A stretch of 46,867 nt of DNA from Candidatus Woesebacteria bacterium GW2011_GWA1_38_8 (GTDB lineage Bacteria; Patescibacteriota; Microgenomatia; UBA8517): NCBI GenBank assembly GCA_000993025.1, contig LBVJ01000011.1, forward strand, positions 26,039-72,905, read 5' to 3'. Numbering within the stretch: position 1 is the first letter of the stretch; every line of letters starts with the position of its first letter. Under the pieces are notes generated by a model. That model was not told the DNA's origin, did no database searches, and saw nothing but the letters and a program-made list of their open reading frames with translations. The position numbers were made by a program, and so were the translations under genes. This document shows, in pieces, positions 16,100 through 24,545 of the stretch.

Positions 16100-16873
16100 T
16101 TAATTTCTAATTTTAGACGGATTACTATGTTTACCCGCTTTTCTTCCTTGAACTATCATATGATTGGAATATTTTCTCTTCTTTCTGGTTTTTCCTACAG
16201 CTTTTTTGCCCCAAGGGGTTTTTGGATACTTCAAACCTATACCACTTCTTCCCTCACCCCCACCGTGCGGGTGAGCATTCGGATGCATTGCAACCCCCCT
16301 GACGGTAGGTCTTATACCTAAATGTCTTTTTGTGCCGGCTTTACCAATTCTCACATTCCTGAATTCAGGATTTCCGACCTGTCCGACCATAGCCCAACAA
16401 TCTTTTCTAAATCTCTTTATTTCTCCTGACGGCAACTTCACTAAAATATTTTTTATCTCTTTTCCGTGCAATACGGCAAAAGAACCAGCCCCCTTGACCA
16501 TTTGCGCCCCTTTTCCGGGAACAATTTCAATGCAGCTTATTTGTGTCCCGACGGGAATCTTTTCAAGAGGAAGGTTATTACCTTTCTCGATCGGTGCGGA
16601 TATAGATGATATAATACGATCCCCAACCTTCAGCCCCGCGGGGGAGATTATATATCTTTTATCGCCGTCTTCATAGGTAAGAAGTGCAAGGGGTGCGTTA
16701 CGATTTGGATCATATTCAATTTTCCCGACAAACCCCCAAACATCCTTCTTTTCTCTTTTAAAATCAATGTCGCGATAGAACCTTTTCTCTCTGCCTCCCT
16801 GATGTCTAACACTTATCCGTCCCTTGGAACCTCTTCCCGATTTCTTTTTTAATATGTATTTAAGACTTTTCAT
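16100..16873 (-). CDS. rplB: Ribosomal protein L2, short N-terminus
   Basis: uL2, essential for peptidyl transfer. 257 aa. The C-terminal domain carries GVAMHPNAHPHGGGEGRSGIG with the catalytically important His. The usual first 28-30 residues (the KPTTPGRR segment) are missing: the protein starts directly with KSLKYILKKKSGRGSKGRI, equivalent to KSLVRPL... in E. coli, 7 bases after the rplW stop. This may be a lineage trait or another small deletion at a gene joint. Confidence 0.95.
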   Translation of the reverse strand: MKSLKYILKKKSGRGSKGRISVRHQGGREKRFYRDIDFKREKKDVWGFVGKIEYDPNRNAPLALLTYEDGDKRYIISPAGLKVGDRIISSISAPIEKGNNLPLEKIPVGTQISCIEIVPGKGAQMVKGAGSFAVLHGKEIKNILVKLPSGEIKRFRKDCWAMVGQVGNPEFRNVRIGKAGTKRHLGIRPTVRGVAMHPNAHPHGGGEGRSGIGLKYPKTPWGKKAVGKTRKKRKYSNHMIVQGRKAGKHSNPSKIRN

Positions 16874-16879
16874 AAATGT

Positions 16880-17152
16880 CTATTTTTTTACATCAAAAAG
16901 ATCTATTTTTTCTTTACCTTTTAAAGAAACTACCGCTTTCTTTTTGGCGGCGATCTTTTTGATTTTTCCCCTATAATCCTTTTTTATGAGACTTTTAAAA
17001 TTAATTGTTTTTACACTTGCAACATGGACCCCAAAAAGCTCATTTATCCTCTCTTTTATCTGATATTTATTTAAACCGCGGTCTACATAAAAGGTATATT
17101 TTCCTTTTTTTGCCTCGTTCAATCCTTTTTCTGTCAGTATCGGTTTTATCAT
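16880..17152 (-). CDS. rplW: Ribosomal protein L23
   Basis: uL23, docking site for SRP and trigger factor at the exit tunnel. 90 aa. Features: IKPILTEKGLNEAKKGKYTFYVD, the NKYQIKERINELFGVHVASVKTIN motif and a basic C-terminal strand. It overlaps nothing and is 2 bases from rplD. Confidence 0.96.
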   Translation of the reverse strand: MIKPILTEKGLNEAKKGKYTFYVDRGLNKYQIKERINELFGVHVASVKTINFKSLIKKDYRGKIKKIAAKKKAVVSLKGKEKIDLFDVKK

Positions 17153-17154
17153 AT

Positions 17155-17946
17155 CTATACTTTTTTAGTTTTTTTTGCTTTATCCTTCAAAGATCCTGCC
17201 GAAACGGGCTTTGCTTTTTTTGTCATCTTTTTTTTACTTTGAGAAATTTTCTCTCTTGTTTTCTTCAAGACGGGTTTATTAATTTTCAAGGTTTTATCCT
17301 CTACCTTTTTTTCTTTTCCGCTTACTATTTTCTCTGTTAAAGCTTCTTTGTCGATAACCAAAATATTTGCCAAGAATACTTTATAGACATTTATGTCTTT
17401 ATAATGTTCACAAACCACTCCATTCAAATTTCTGAATGCTTTGATCGCGTCAAAATTTTTTTCAGAAAAAGCAATTAAAACATTCTTCCTAGTAGTTACG
17501 TTCTTTTCTTTAAGAATGTTTTCTACCAAGAATGATGCTTCTTTCGTCTTTTTGATCTTTTCCAAATTATCAACCAAAACTATCAAAGAGTCCTTGATCT
17601 TGTAGTTTAACGCATATAAAAGAGCCTTGTTCTTTTGAGACCCCGAAAGTTTTAACAATCTTTTTATTCCTTTGGGTCCATGCGCCACTCCGCCTCCGAC
17701 AAAGATCGGCGCCGACTTCGCACCGTGTCTTGCTCCCCCGGTTCCTTTTTGCTTGTATATCTTTCTTGTTGAAATTCTGACTTCGCCTCTTGTTTTGACC
17801 TTAGCCAAACCAAGGTGTGTCCTGTCTTCATATATACGAACCGCTTGAGAAAGAAGCTCTAAATTCGGCTTCACGTCGAATTCCTTGGGAAAATTGATGC
17901 TTTCCTTTTTCTTTCCGTCAAATGTGTAGAGATCTGCTTTCAACAT
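17155..17946 (-). CDS. rplD: Ribosomal protein L4, Lys-rich tail
   Basis: uL4, exit tunnel and, in E. coli, an operon regulator. The conserved loop GEVRISTRKIYKQKGTGGARHGAKSAP is present and the Rossmann-like body ends near residue 200. 263 aa is about 60 over normal. The extra C-terminal part is Lys/Ser/Thr rich (KKTREKISQSKKKMTKKAK) and probably disordered. Confidence 0.96.
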   Translation of the reverse strand: MLKADLYTFDGKKKESINFPKEFDVKPNLELLSQAVRIYEDRTHLGLAKVKTRGEVRISTRKIYKQKGTGGARHGAKSAPIFVGGGVAHGPKGIKRLLKLSGSQKNKALLYALNYKIKDSLIVLVDNLEKIKKTKEASFLVENILKEKNVTTRKNVLIAFSEKNFDAIKAFRNLNGVVCEHYKDINVYKVFLANILVIDKEALTEKIVSGKEKKVEDKTLKINKPVLKKTREKISQSKKKMTKKAKPVSAGSLKDKAKKTKKV

Positions 17947-17958
17947 AGTATTAAATGA

Positions 17959-18828
17959 TTATTTGGTTTCTTCAGCGCTGTCGCCTTTTAGTTTTTCAGT
18001 TTTTGAATTTTTTGGTTCTTCTTTCCCTTCTTTCTTGTTTTCTTCATTTTCTATATTCTTATTTTCTTTATTTTCAACTTCCTTCTCTTCTTTTTTCTCC
18101 TCAATCACTTGTTTGTCCACCACAACCTGAGCGTCGGTGGAGTCAACCTCTTTGACTTCCGCCTCTGCTCTTACTCCCCCTTCTCCCGTCTTTTTAATAA
18201 AAACCAAACTTTTAACTGCTCCGGGAACTGCACCTGTTATTGCGATCAAACCATTCTTTTCGTCGAGATCGATAATATTTAAATTCTTCACAGTTACTCT
18301 ATCGCTTCCCATTCTACCCGCCATTCTTTTACCTTTAAAAACACGGCCCGGAGAGGTCCTGTTACCTATAGATCCGGGAGCGCGCTCTCTATCCGATTGG
18401 CCGTGAGTTTTTGGTCCGCCTGCAAAACCCCAGCGTTTAACGACCCCTGCAAATCCCTTGCCCTTTGAAATTCCGGTTATGGTTACAACATCACCCGCTC
18501 TTAATACATCTGTAACTTTTACTTCATCCCCAACTTTGAGTTGACTATCTTCCTTTACTCTTACTTCTCTTAAAAATCTTGGAAGCATTTTTTCCTTGGA
18601 GTCTTGGGTTTTTGGAGATTTTTTTAAGTGTCCTTGAAGCGGTTTGGAGACGTTTTTAATTCTTTTGGAGCCTGTCCCGAGCTGAACTGCCATATACCCG
18701 TCTTTTTCCTCATACTTGATCTGTGTCACCACACACGGCTCAACCTTTACCCACGTCACAGGATATCTACGATCGTTTATATAGACCGCCCCCATTTTTT
18801 GTTTAAAACCGAGTATTGTGTCTAACAT
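17959..18828 (-). CDS. rplC: Ribosomal protein L3, charged tail
   Basis: uL3, near the peptidyl transferase centre. The core at residues 1 to about 205 has GFKQKMG, GISKGKGFAGVVKRWGFAGGP and GSIGNRTSPGRVFKGKRMAGRMG. 289 aa; the last 60 residues are a Glu/Lys/Asn low-complexity tail. ATG 18828 has no Shine-Dalgarno but is preceded by tandem ATTAGT repeats. It is the first gene of the operon driven by the promoter at 19064-19092. Confidence 0.96.
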   Translation of the reverse strand: MLDTILGFKQKMGAVYINDRRYPVTWVKVEPCVVTQIKYEEKDGYMAVQLGTGSKRIKNVSKPLQGHLKKSPKTQDSKEKMLPRFLREVRVKEDSQLKVGDEVKVTDVLRAGDVVTITGISKGKGFAGVVKRWGFAGGPKTHGQSDRERAPGSIGNRTSPGRVFKGKRMAGRMGSDRVTVKNLNIIDLDEKNGLIAITGAVPGAVKSLVFIKKTGEGGVRAEAEVKEVDSTDAQVVVDKQVIEEKKEEKEVENKENKNIENEENKKEGKEEPKNSKTEKLKGDSAEETK

Positions 18829-18948
18829 AGTAATATAATGCTAATCAACTAATTTATACTAATTCTACTAATACCTACCAATTACGAAGTTAAACCAAAT
18901 TTGTACTTCATTCCATTCGTAGTTATTCGTTGCATTCGTACCCATTCG

Positions 18949-19010
18949 TAGATTAGTATCATTTAACACTAAAAAGGCGCCGGATGGGCGCCATTTAAAT
19001 GACTAATCTA
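18949..19010 (-). terminator. Attenuator-like hairpin with intrinsic terminator before rplC
   Basis: A core stem GGCGCC (18987-18992) / GGCGCC (18976-18981) with a 5-base loop is followed on the minus strand by TTTTT (18971-18975), a classic intrinsic terminator. It is nested inside an outer inverted repeat: 19002-19010 pairs with 18949-18957 (9 bp) and 18995-19001 with 18960-18966 (7 bp). The outer pairing would pull the U-run into a different fold. The element lies about 70 bases downstream of a good promoter and 120 bases upstream of the rplC ATG. Confidence 0.65.
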
Positions 19011-19063
19011 TCCAGCTTCACCTACTGAGAGTATGTTTTGACGAACTTCTCCACAGCGGGGTT

Positions 19064-19092
19064 AGTATATCAAAGAGTGATTTATATGGCAA
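19064..19092 (-). promoter_or_regulatory. Sigma70-type promoter of the rplC operon
   Basis: On the minus strand, TTGCCA (19087-19092) and TATACT (19064-19069) are separated by exactly 17 bases. The predicted start is near 19057, giving a leader of about 230 bases that contains the hairpin/terminator at 18949-19010. Confidence 0.6.
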
Positions 19093-19153
19093 TACCCTCC
19101 ATCCGACGCAATGAAAATTGCATAGCTGAGATTTTTAACGGTGCAAAATATTA

Positions 19154-19181
19154 TTTACTCACCGGAAAAAAGTAATATACT
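19154..19181 (+). promoter_or_regulatory. Promoter giving a leaderless transcript
   Basis: TTTACT (19154-19159), 16-base spacer, TATACT (19176-19181). The expected start (about 19188) coincides with the ATG at 19189, so the mRNA would be leaderless. It is divergent from the rplC promoter. Confidence 0.4.
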
Positions 19182-19188
19182 TGAGAAC

Positions 19189-19527
19189 ATGACCGTCGAA
19201 AACCCAAAAACTCCCTATGTACAAATGAATCGGTATTATCAGCAACAGGATGGAACGGTTGTGAAAAGAACAGTTGACGTTCCCATTAGAGTTCCCAAGG
19301 GTTATTTTGAACAATGCAAGAATGAAGGTGCATTAATTACAGCCTATCTTGCAAGAGGAAGAGTGGACGGTGAAGTTCTTCCTCTCGAAGAAGAACTTCC
19401 TTCCAATATTGTACAAAGAGCCAGAAACCGCGCAGAAGCCTTTATGATTATGGATGATATTGCCGAGAGTGAAAAACGTCCACGATCCAAACTTCTCCAA
19501 AGGATCAAACAATTCTTCTCTAGTTAA
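19189..19527 (+). CDS. Hypothetical protein, plus-strand gene inside the ribosomal cluster
   Basis: 112 codons from ATG 19189; an earlier GTG (19141) would lie upstream of the predicted transcription start. No recognised family. Soluble and mixed charge, with a Gln-rich YYQQQDGT segment, a PIRVPKGYFEQCKNEG stretch and an Arg/Lys-rich C-terminus (KRPRSKLLQRIKQFF). The only plus-strand gene between uppS and the 34 kb pseudogene, divergent from rplC and convergent with the methyltransferase. Codon periodicity looks real; function unknown. Confidence 0.6.
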   Translation: MTVENPKTPYVQMNRYYQQQDGTVVKRTVDVPIRVPKGYFEQCKNEGALITAYLARGRVDGEVLPLEEELPSNIVQRARNRAEAFMIMDDIAESEKRPRSKLLQRIKQFFSS

Positions 19528-19619
19528 AGAGGTGTAACTTCCCCCATCTTTTGTCTCAAGAAGTACACCCGTAGGGTGATCTTATACCTCCACCCCTTAC
19601 TTTTGAGAATTATAGTAAT

Positions 19620-20156
19620 TTATTTGGGAACGATTAATGCCAAAAATTCACGATTTTTGCCTTTTTCTCCCAAAATCGGCGACTCGACCGTTATTTCAAT
19701 CCTCCCCCCAACCTCCTCTATCTCCTTTTTTGTTATCTCGATCACTTGGTTAACTTGGTCGCTTGTTAATCTTGCTTTTTTTGCTTCATAGTGTGGTTTT
19801 ATTAATGAAATTATTTTTCCGCCGGGTTTCAGGTTATTAAAAGCATTGGGTAAAATATTCTTTTGTCTTGTCCAGGAAGTGTCAACAGTAACAAGGTCTG
19901 CTAATTCCGGAAGTACTACATGCATGGCGTTGGTACGCTCCATTACGATAACCCTAGTGTCATTACGAAGAGCCCATGCAAGTTCTCCGTATGCAGTGTC
20001 AACCGAATAAACTTTTTTTGCTCCGTTTTGGAGTAAACAATCAACAAAACCACCGGTAGAGGAACCAAAATCAGCAACTGTAAGACCGTCTACAGAAATA
20101 TTAAACTTATCTAGTGCAAATTGGAGCTTTTCTCCTGCGCGGGATGCAAATATCAT
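19620..20156 (-). CDS. TlyA-like FtsJ-family rRNA methyltransferase without S4 domain
   Basis: Rossmann SAM-dependent methyltransferase of the TlyA/FtsJ family. TlyA enzymes 2'-O-methylate 16S/23S rRNA; other members are called haemolysins. SRAGEKL at the start, SAM motif DFGSSTGGFVDCLLQNGA (about residues 29-46), then SVDTAYGELAWALRND and ERTNAM, all typical of TlyA. At 178 aa it lacks the N-terminal S4 RNA-binding domain (usual length about 250). It sits in an insertion between rpsJ and rplC, an apt place for a ribosome-modifying enzyme. Substrate inferred only from the family. Confidence 0.85.
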   Translation of the reverse strand: MIFASRAGEKLQFALDKFNISVDGLTVADFGSSTGGFVDCLLQNGAKKVYSVDTAYGELAWALRNDTRVIVMERTNAMHVVLPELADLVTVDTSWTRQKNILPNAFNNLKPGGKIISLIKPHYEAKKARLTSDQVNQVIEITKKEIEEVGGRIEITVESPILGEKGKNREFLALIVPK

Positions 20157-20174
20157 TATTAAATTAATAAATAA

Positions 20175-20555
20175 TTAAATTATTGCTTTTTTCATACTAC
20201 CTTTCGTAAATTTTACTAATTGGTTAATCTCTTTCGGTAAATCTTGAAGTACATTAAGAATATACTTGTATTCTTTTTCGTCAATTAACTCTCGTTTTCT
20301 CGCTTTCTCGTTCCAATCTAAAGTTTCCAAGGTTGAGCCTCTTGAAATACGATAGTGTCTCACCATATCTTTTAAATAATATTTTCCAAAACCTTCAGCA
20401 ATATTTGCTGATATTGAATCTGCGGATCTAACAAACTGGGAACCGATGGTATTTTTAGCAAACATATCCCATTTTCTAACTACAATCCAGATATAATTTG
20501 AAAGTGAGAATGCCTTTTTGTAAACACCGATATTATTAAGTTTCAGATACGCCAT
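20175..20555 (-). CDS. Four-helix-bundle protein (23S rRNA IVP family)
   Basis: 126 aa. Family signature: residues 1-20 resemble VYKKAFSLSNYIW, then SQFVRSADSISANIAEGFGKY and SRGSTLETLDWNEKARKRELI. These proteins were first seen inside intervening sequences of 23S rRNA genes but are also found alone in many CPR and Bacteroidetes genomes; their role is unknown. Here it is between rpsJ and the methyltransferase, 67 bases after rpsJ. Confidence 0.9.
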   Translation of the reverse strand: MAYLKLNNIGVYKKAFSLSNYIWIVVRKWDMFAKNTIGSQFVRSADSISANIAEGFGKYYLKDMVRHYRISRGSTLETLDWNEKARKRELIDEKEYKYILNVLQDLPKEINQLVKFTKGSMKKAII

Positions 20556-20622
20556 TTAATAGTTTAAGAATATATTAATTTGATAATCGAGTAAACGAAG
20601 GTTAATGGAGAAAATTTCACAA

Positions 20623-20931
20623 TTACATCTTTATTTCTATACTCACACCTGCCGGCAAATCCAGATTGGAGAGTGAATCGATCGTTCTTGGAGATGGATC
20701 CATAATATCAATAAGCCTTTTGTGAACGAGCATTTCAAAATGTTCCTGAGCATCTTTATCCGTAAAAGGAGATTTTAATACTGCATATGTAGATTTTTTT
20801 GTTGGGAGAGGAATAGGACCGATTATTTTTGCTCCTGTGGCTATAGCAACATCCAATATCTTAGCCGCCGCTTCATCTATTAAGCGGTGATCGTAGCTTT
20901 TCAGTTTTACTCTTAATCGTCCTGCTGCCAT
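20623..20931 (-). CDS. rpsJ: Ribosomal protein S10
   Basis: uS10/NusE, also part of antitermination complexes. 102 aa. Features: LRVKLKSYDHRLIDEAAAKI, GPIPLPTKKSTYAVLKSPFTDKDAQEHFEM and the end LPAGVSIEIKM. It follows tuf but is separated from it by an intrinsic terminator, and from rplC by 1.8 kb of inserted genes. Confidence 0.97.
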   Translation of the reverse strand: MAAGRLRVKLKSYDHRLIDEAAAKILDVAIATGAKIIGPIPLPTKKSTYAVLKSPFTDKDAQEHFEMLVHKRLIDIMDPSPRTIDSLSNLDLPAGVSIEIKM

Positions 20932-20967
20932 ATGCCGTTAAGGTGCCTAAGCCGAGTCCGACTCGAC

Positions 20968-20989
20968 AAAAAAAAGCCCCTGTCGGGGC
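20968..20989 (-). terminator. Intrinsic terminator after tuf
   Basis: On the minus strand, stem GCCCC / GGGGC (20985-20989 with 20976-20980), 4-base loop GACA, followed by eight T (20968-20975). It lies about 20 bases after the tuf stop and before rpsJ. A small palindromic hairpin with triloop CCG/CGG follows (20953-20965). Confidence 0.85.
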
Positions 20990-21006
20990 ATTTTGGTGCA
21001 TATCAA

Positions 21007-22209
21007 TTATGCAGTTATTTTTGTGATGGCTCCAGCACCGACCGTGGAACCACCTTCTCTTATCGCAAACCTGAATCCTTCTTCACAAGCTACCGGTTGG
21101 ATAAGTTTTACTTTCATTTTTGCACTGTCTCCAGGCATAACCATCTCAATCCCCTCGGGAAGTGTTACTTCACCTGTAATATCTGCAGTTCTGATAAAGA
21201 ACTGGGGCTTGTAGCCTGTAAAGAAAGGTGTGTGTCTTCCACCCTCCTCTTTGGAAAGGATATAAACTTCAGCTTCAAATTCTGTGTGTGGAGTGATTGA
21301 TCCGGTCTTGGCCAAAACCTGCCCTCTTTCAATTTGGTCTTTTTCAACGCCTCTTAATAGCACGCCTACGTTATCACCTGCTTGGGTGAAATCCAGGGAT
21401 TTTCTGAACATTTCAAGACCTGTGGCAACCGATTTTTGAGTCGCCTTAAGACCAACAATTTCAATTTCCTCGTTAATGTTTAACTTGCCTCTTTCAACTC
21501 TACCGGTAGCAACTGTTCCACGCCCCTTAATTGAAAAAACATCTTCAACAGGCATCAAAAATGGTTTATCTGCATCTCTTACAGGATCGGGAATATATTC
21601 ATCCACTTTCTTCATAAGTTCCAAGATCTGATCTTCAGCTTTAGCGTCCCCTTCCAGTGCTTTAAGTGCCGAAACTCTGACGATCGGAACTTCGTCGCCG
21701 GGATACTGATATTTTTTAAGAAGCTCTCTGATGTCGCTCTCTACCAAGGTTATAAGCTCTTCGTCATCCATTGCATCAACTTTATTCAATGCGACTACGA
21801 TCGCAGGAACATTAACCTGACGGGCTAAAATAATGTGTTCTCTTGTTTGTGGCATCGGACCATCAGGGGCGGAAATAACAAGGATCGCACCATCCATTTG
21901 GGCTGCGCCTGTGATCATGTTCTTGATGTAATCTGCGTGTCCGGGGGCATCAATATGTGCATAATGGCGTTTTTCTGTTTCATATTCAACATGGGTGATG
22001 TTGATCGTAACTCCTCTTTCTTTTTCCTCGGGAGCATTATCAATTTCGTCAAATTTATAGGCTCTGTTTACTCCACCCGGAAATTTCTTGGCCAAAACAG
22101 TGGAAATTGCGGCAGTCAAAGTGGTTTTACCGTGGTCGACATGACCAATGGTACCAATGTTTACATGGGGTTTCGTTCTGTCAAATTTTTGTTTTGCGTC
22201 ACCAGCCAT
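21007..22209 (-). CDS. tuf: Elongation factor Tu
   Basis: GTPase delivering aminoacyl-tRNA. 400 aa. G1 [10 protein letters not shown] near residue 20, G2 RGVTINI, G3 [13 protein letters not shown]4 NKVDAMDD, G5 SALKALEG. Domains 2 and 3 are complete, ending [11 protein letters not shown]. It has its own strong promoter and is bounded downstream by a terminator. Confidence 0.98.
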   Translation of the reverse strand: MAGDAKQKFDRTKPHVNIGTIGHVDHGKTTLTAAISTVLAKKFPGGVNRAYKFDEIDNAPEEKERGVTINITHVEYETEKRHYAHIDAPGHADYIKNMITGAAQMDGAILVISAPDGPMPQTREHIILARQVNVPAIVVALNKVDAMDDEELITLVESDIRELLKKYQYPGDEVPIVRVSALKALEGDAKAEDQILELMKKVDEYIPDPVRDADKPFLMPVEDVFSIKGRGTVATGRVERGKLNINEEIEIVGLKATQKSVATGLEMFRKSLDFTQAGDNVGVLLRGVEKDQIERGQVLAKTGSITPHTEFEAEVYILSKEEGGRHTPFFTGYKPQFFIRTADITGEVTLPEGIEMVMPGDSAKMKVKLIQPVACEEGFRFAIREGGSTVGAGAITKITA

Positions 22210-22259
22210 AATTTAGTTAATAGTTAATAGTTACTTAGTTAGTATACGAATAAGTCTTC

Positions 22260-22284
22260 AAAAAAACAAGGACAATTAATGTCC
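22260..22284 (-). terminator. Weak hairpin plus T-run in the tuf leader
   Basis: On the minus strand, GGACA (22280-22284) pairs with TGTCC (22270-22274) around a 5-base loop, followed by TTGTTTTTTT (22260-22269). It lies just after the predicted tuf transcription start (about 22289). The five-pair stem is weak, so it may be a partial attenuator. Confidence 0.4.
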
Positions 22285-22295
22285 CAATGTTAGGT

Positions 22296-22325
22296 ATTAT
22301 AATTAAGCTCAAGTGAGCTTGTCAA
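22296..22325 (-). promoter_or_regulatory. Consensus tuf promoter with palindrome in the spacer
   Basis: Perfect TTGACA (22320-22325) and perfect TATAAT (22296-22301), 18-base spacer. Almost all of the spacer is the palindrome AAGCTCA-AG-TGAGCTT (22305-22320), a possible repressor operator. Confidence 0.75.
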
Positions 22326-22334
22326 CCGGCAATC

Positions 22335-24494
22335 TTAGTCAGGACTTTTTCCGCTTTTAGCAACGATTTCATCAGCTATATTTTTTGGGACTTCTTCATA
22401 GTGACTTGGTTCAACATATGCACGCGCCCTGCCTTGTGATATAGAACGTAGCTTCGTAGCATAGCCGGAGAGCTCTGCAAGGGGGGCTAAAGCGTTGATC
22501 ACAGTTTCCATTCCCCTTGTCTCCGTTCCCTGCACTTGAGCGCGTTTGCTTGATAGATCTCCGATAATATCACCCATATACTCTTCGGGTGTGGCAACTT
22601 CAACTTTCATTATAGGTTCAAGTATCACCATTTCGGCTTTTTTGACCGCTGCTTCTACCGCCATTGAACCTGCGATCTGAAAAGCTAAATCGGAAGAGTC
22701 AACGTCGTGATAAGATCCATCGTAAACTGCAACTTTAATATCCGTCATTGGAAAACCTGCCATGATTCCCTTTTCCAATTTTTCCTTAACTCCTTTTTCG
22801 ATCGAGGAAATAAACTCTGCGGGTATTGCTCCACCTTTGATCTTATTTTCAAATTCAAAACCCTCACCCCTGCCTTTTGCTTCAACCCTAACAAGACAAT
22901 GTCCATATTGTCCATGACCGCCGGTTTGCCTGATATATTTTCCTTCGCCTTCAGCCAACTTCTTTATCGTTTCTTTGTAAGCTACCTGAGGTGAACCTGT
23001 ATTTGCCACAACATTAAATTCTCTCCTCATTCTGTCAACCAATATCTCCAATTGAAGTTCCCCCATTCCTGAAATGATCGTCTGGCCTGTTTCAAAATTT
23101 GTTTTTACTTTAAATGTAGGATCTTCATCCGCAAGTTTTTGAATAGCAAGACCCATCTTCTCCTGATCGGATTTTGTCGCCGGTTCAATTGCCAATGATA
23201 TAACAGGCTCGGGAAAAGCGATCGATTCCAATATAATCGGATTTGCCGGCAAACTCAAAGAGTCTCCTGTTGAAGTATCTCTTATACCGACAACTGCCAC
23301 TATCTCTCCCGTAAAGGCTTCCTCTACCAGCTCTCTTTGGTCGGCGTGAAGTAAAACAAGCTTTCCAATTCTCTCCTGTTTTTGTTTACTGACATTATAT
23401 ATAACATCACCCGCACTAACCTTCCCCGAATAGATTCTCATATATACAAGTCTCCCCACATGAGGATCCGTAACAACCTTAAAAGCAAGTGCAGAAAACG
23501 GTACATCATTTTTGGGTTCTCTTTCCTCTTTCGTACCAGTCTTCGGATTTATTCCGGTAACTGGCGGAACATCTAAGGGAGAAGGCAGATATTCAACAAC
23601 CGCATCCAAAAGAAGTTGTACTGTTGCCATTCTATTATCTCCACCTAAGATCGGGAAGAATTTGCCGGAAACTACACCCTTTCGAATAGCCCGTCTTAAT
23701 TCAGTTTCATCAGGATCTTTTCCCTCAAGATATTTTGCTAAAGCTTGGTCATCAAATTCCGAAACAGCTTCTACAAGTTCGGCTCTATATTTTTTTGATA
23801 CTTCTAAATACTCAGCCGGTATCTCTTCCTCTTTAAGTTCATTATCCTCCATTCCAGTGTATGTGTATGCTTTCATTCTTATGATGTCGATCACACCACG
23901 GAGTGAATGTTCAAGTCCTACCGGATATTCAATAGGAGAGGCGTTAGCACCTAATTTTTCCCGAATAGATTTTATCGACCCCTCAAAGTCAGCGCCTATC
24001 AAATTTAATTTATTTAATATGCAAACCCTTGGCACATTATATTTGTCCGCCTGTCTCCAAACCGTTTCCGACTGAGATTCAACACCTGTTCTGCCGTCAA
24101 ACACCATTACTGCGCCATCCAAAACACGAAGCGACCTCTCAACTTCTGCAGTAAAATCAATATGCCCGGGAGTATCAATAATATTTATTCTGTAATGACC
24201 GTTCTCTATAGCCGATCCGCTTTGAAGATCCCAAAATGTTGTTATTGCTGCAGAAACTATTGTAATTCCCCGTTCCCTTTCCTGCGCCATCCAGTCAGTT
24301 ACTGTAGTTCCATCGTCAACAGAACCCTGTTTATATGTCTTACCTGTTTCGAAAAGAATACGTTCGGTTGTTGTTGTCTTGCCCGCATCGATATGCGCAA
24401 TAATCCCAATGTTCCTAATTTTTTCCATTGGAACGATACGGTCTTTTGTGACCGTCATAACCATACTCGCTTTTTTCTTGGGTGGGTTTGCCAT
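22335..24494 (-). CDS. fusA: Elongation factor G
   Basis: Translocation GTPase, 719 aa. G1 AHIDAGKTTTTERIL, G2 RGITIVSAA, G3 DTPGHIDFTAEVERSL, G4 NKLN (NKLNLIGAD, with Leu where E. coli has Met/Met-Asp). Domains II-V are complete, with GQYGHCLVRVE and the domain V stretch EEYMGDIIGDLSSKRAQVQG. The 5' flank (24495-24545) carries tandem ATATCTTA-type mini-repeats and no Shine-Dalgarno. Confidence 0.98.
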   Translation of the reverse strand: MANPPKKKASMVMTVTKDRIVPMEKIRNIGIIAHIDAGKTTTTERILFETGKTYKQGSVDDGTTVTDWMAQERERGITIVSAAITTFWDLQSGSAIENGHYRINIIDTPGHIDFTAEVERSLRVLDGAVMVFDGRTGVESQSETVWRQADKYNVPRVCILNKLNLIGADFEGSIKSIREKLGANASPIEYPVGLEHSLRGVIDIIRMKAYTYTGMEDNELKEEEIPAEYLEVSKKYRAELVEAVSEFDDQALAKYLEGKDPDETELRRAIRKGVVSGKFFPILGGDNRMATVQLLLDAVVEYLPSPLDVPPVTGINPKTGTKEEREPKNDVPFSALAFKVVTDPHVGRLVYMRIYSGKVSAGDVIYNVSKQKQERIGKLVLLHADQRELVEEAFTGEIVAVVGIRDTSTGDSLSLPANPIILESIAFPEPVISLAIEPATKSDQEKMGLAIQKLADEDPTFKVKTNFETGQTIISGMGELQLEILVDRMRREFNVVANTGSPQVAYKETIKKLAEGEGKYIRQTGGHGQYGHCLVRVEAKGRGEGFEFENKIKGGAIPAEFISSIEKGVKEKLEKGIMAGFPMTDIKVAVYDGSYHDVDSSDLAFQIAGSMAVEAAVKKAEMVILEPIMKVEVATPEEYMGDIIGDLSSKRAQVQGTETRGMETVINALAPLAELSGYATKLRSISQGRARAYVEPSHYEEVPKNIADEIVAKSGKSPD

Positions 24495-24545
24495 AAAAAT
24501 AAGATATTAGGATAATAAGATATTAAGATATCAAGAGAGAACACA

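Noticed and set aside
18905-18960. ATTCGT repeats considered as a CRISPR array
   Set aside because: Units are short and degenerate, have no unique spacers and no cas genes are near.
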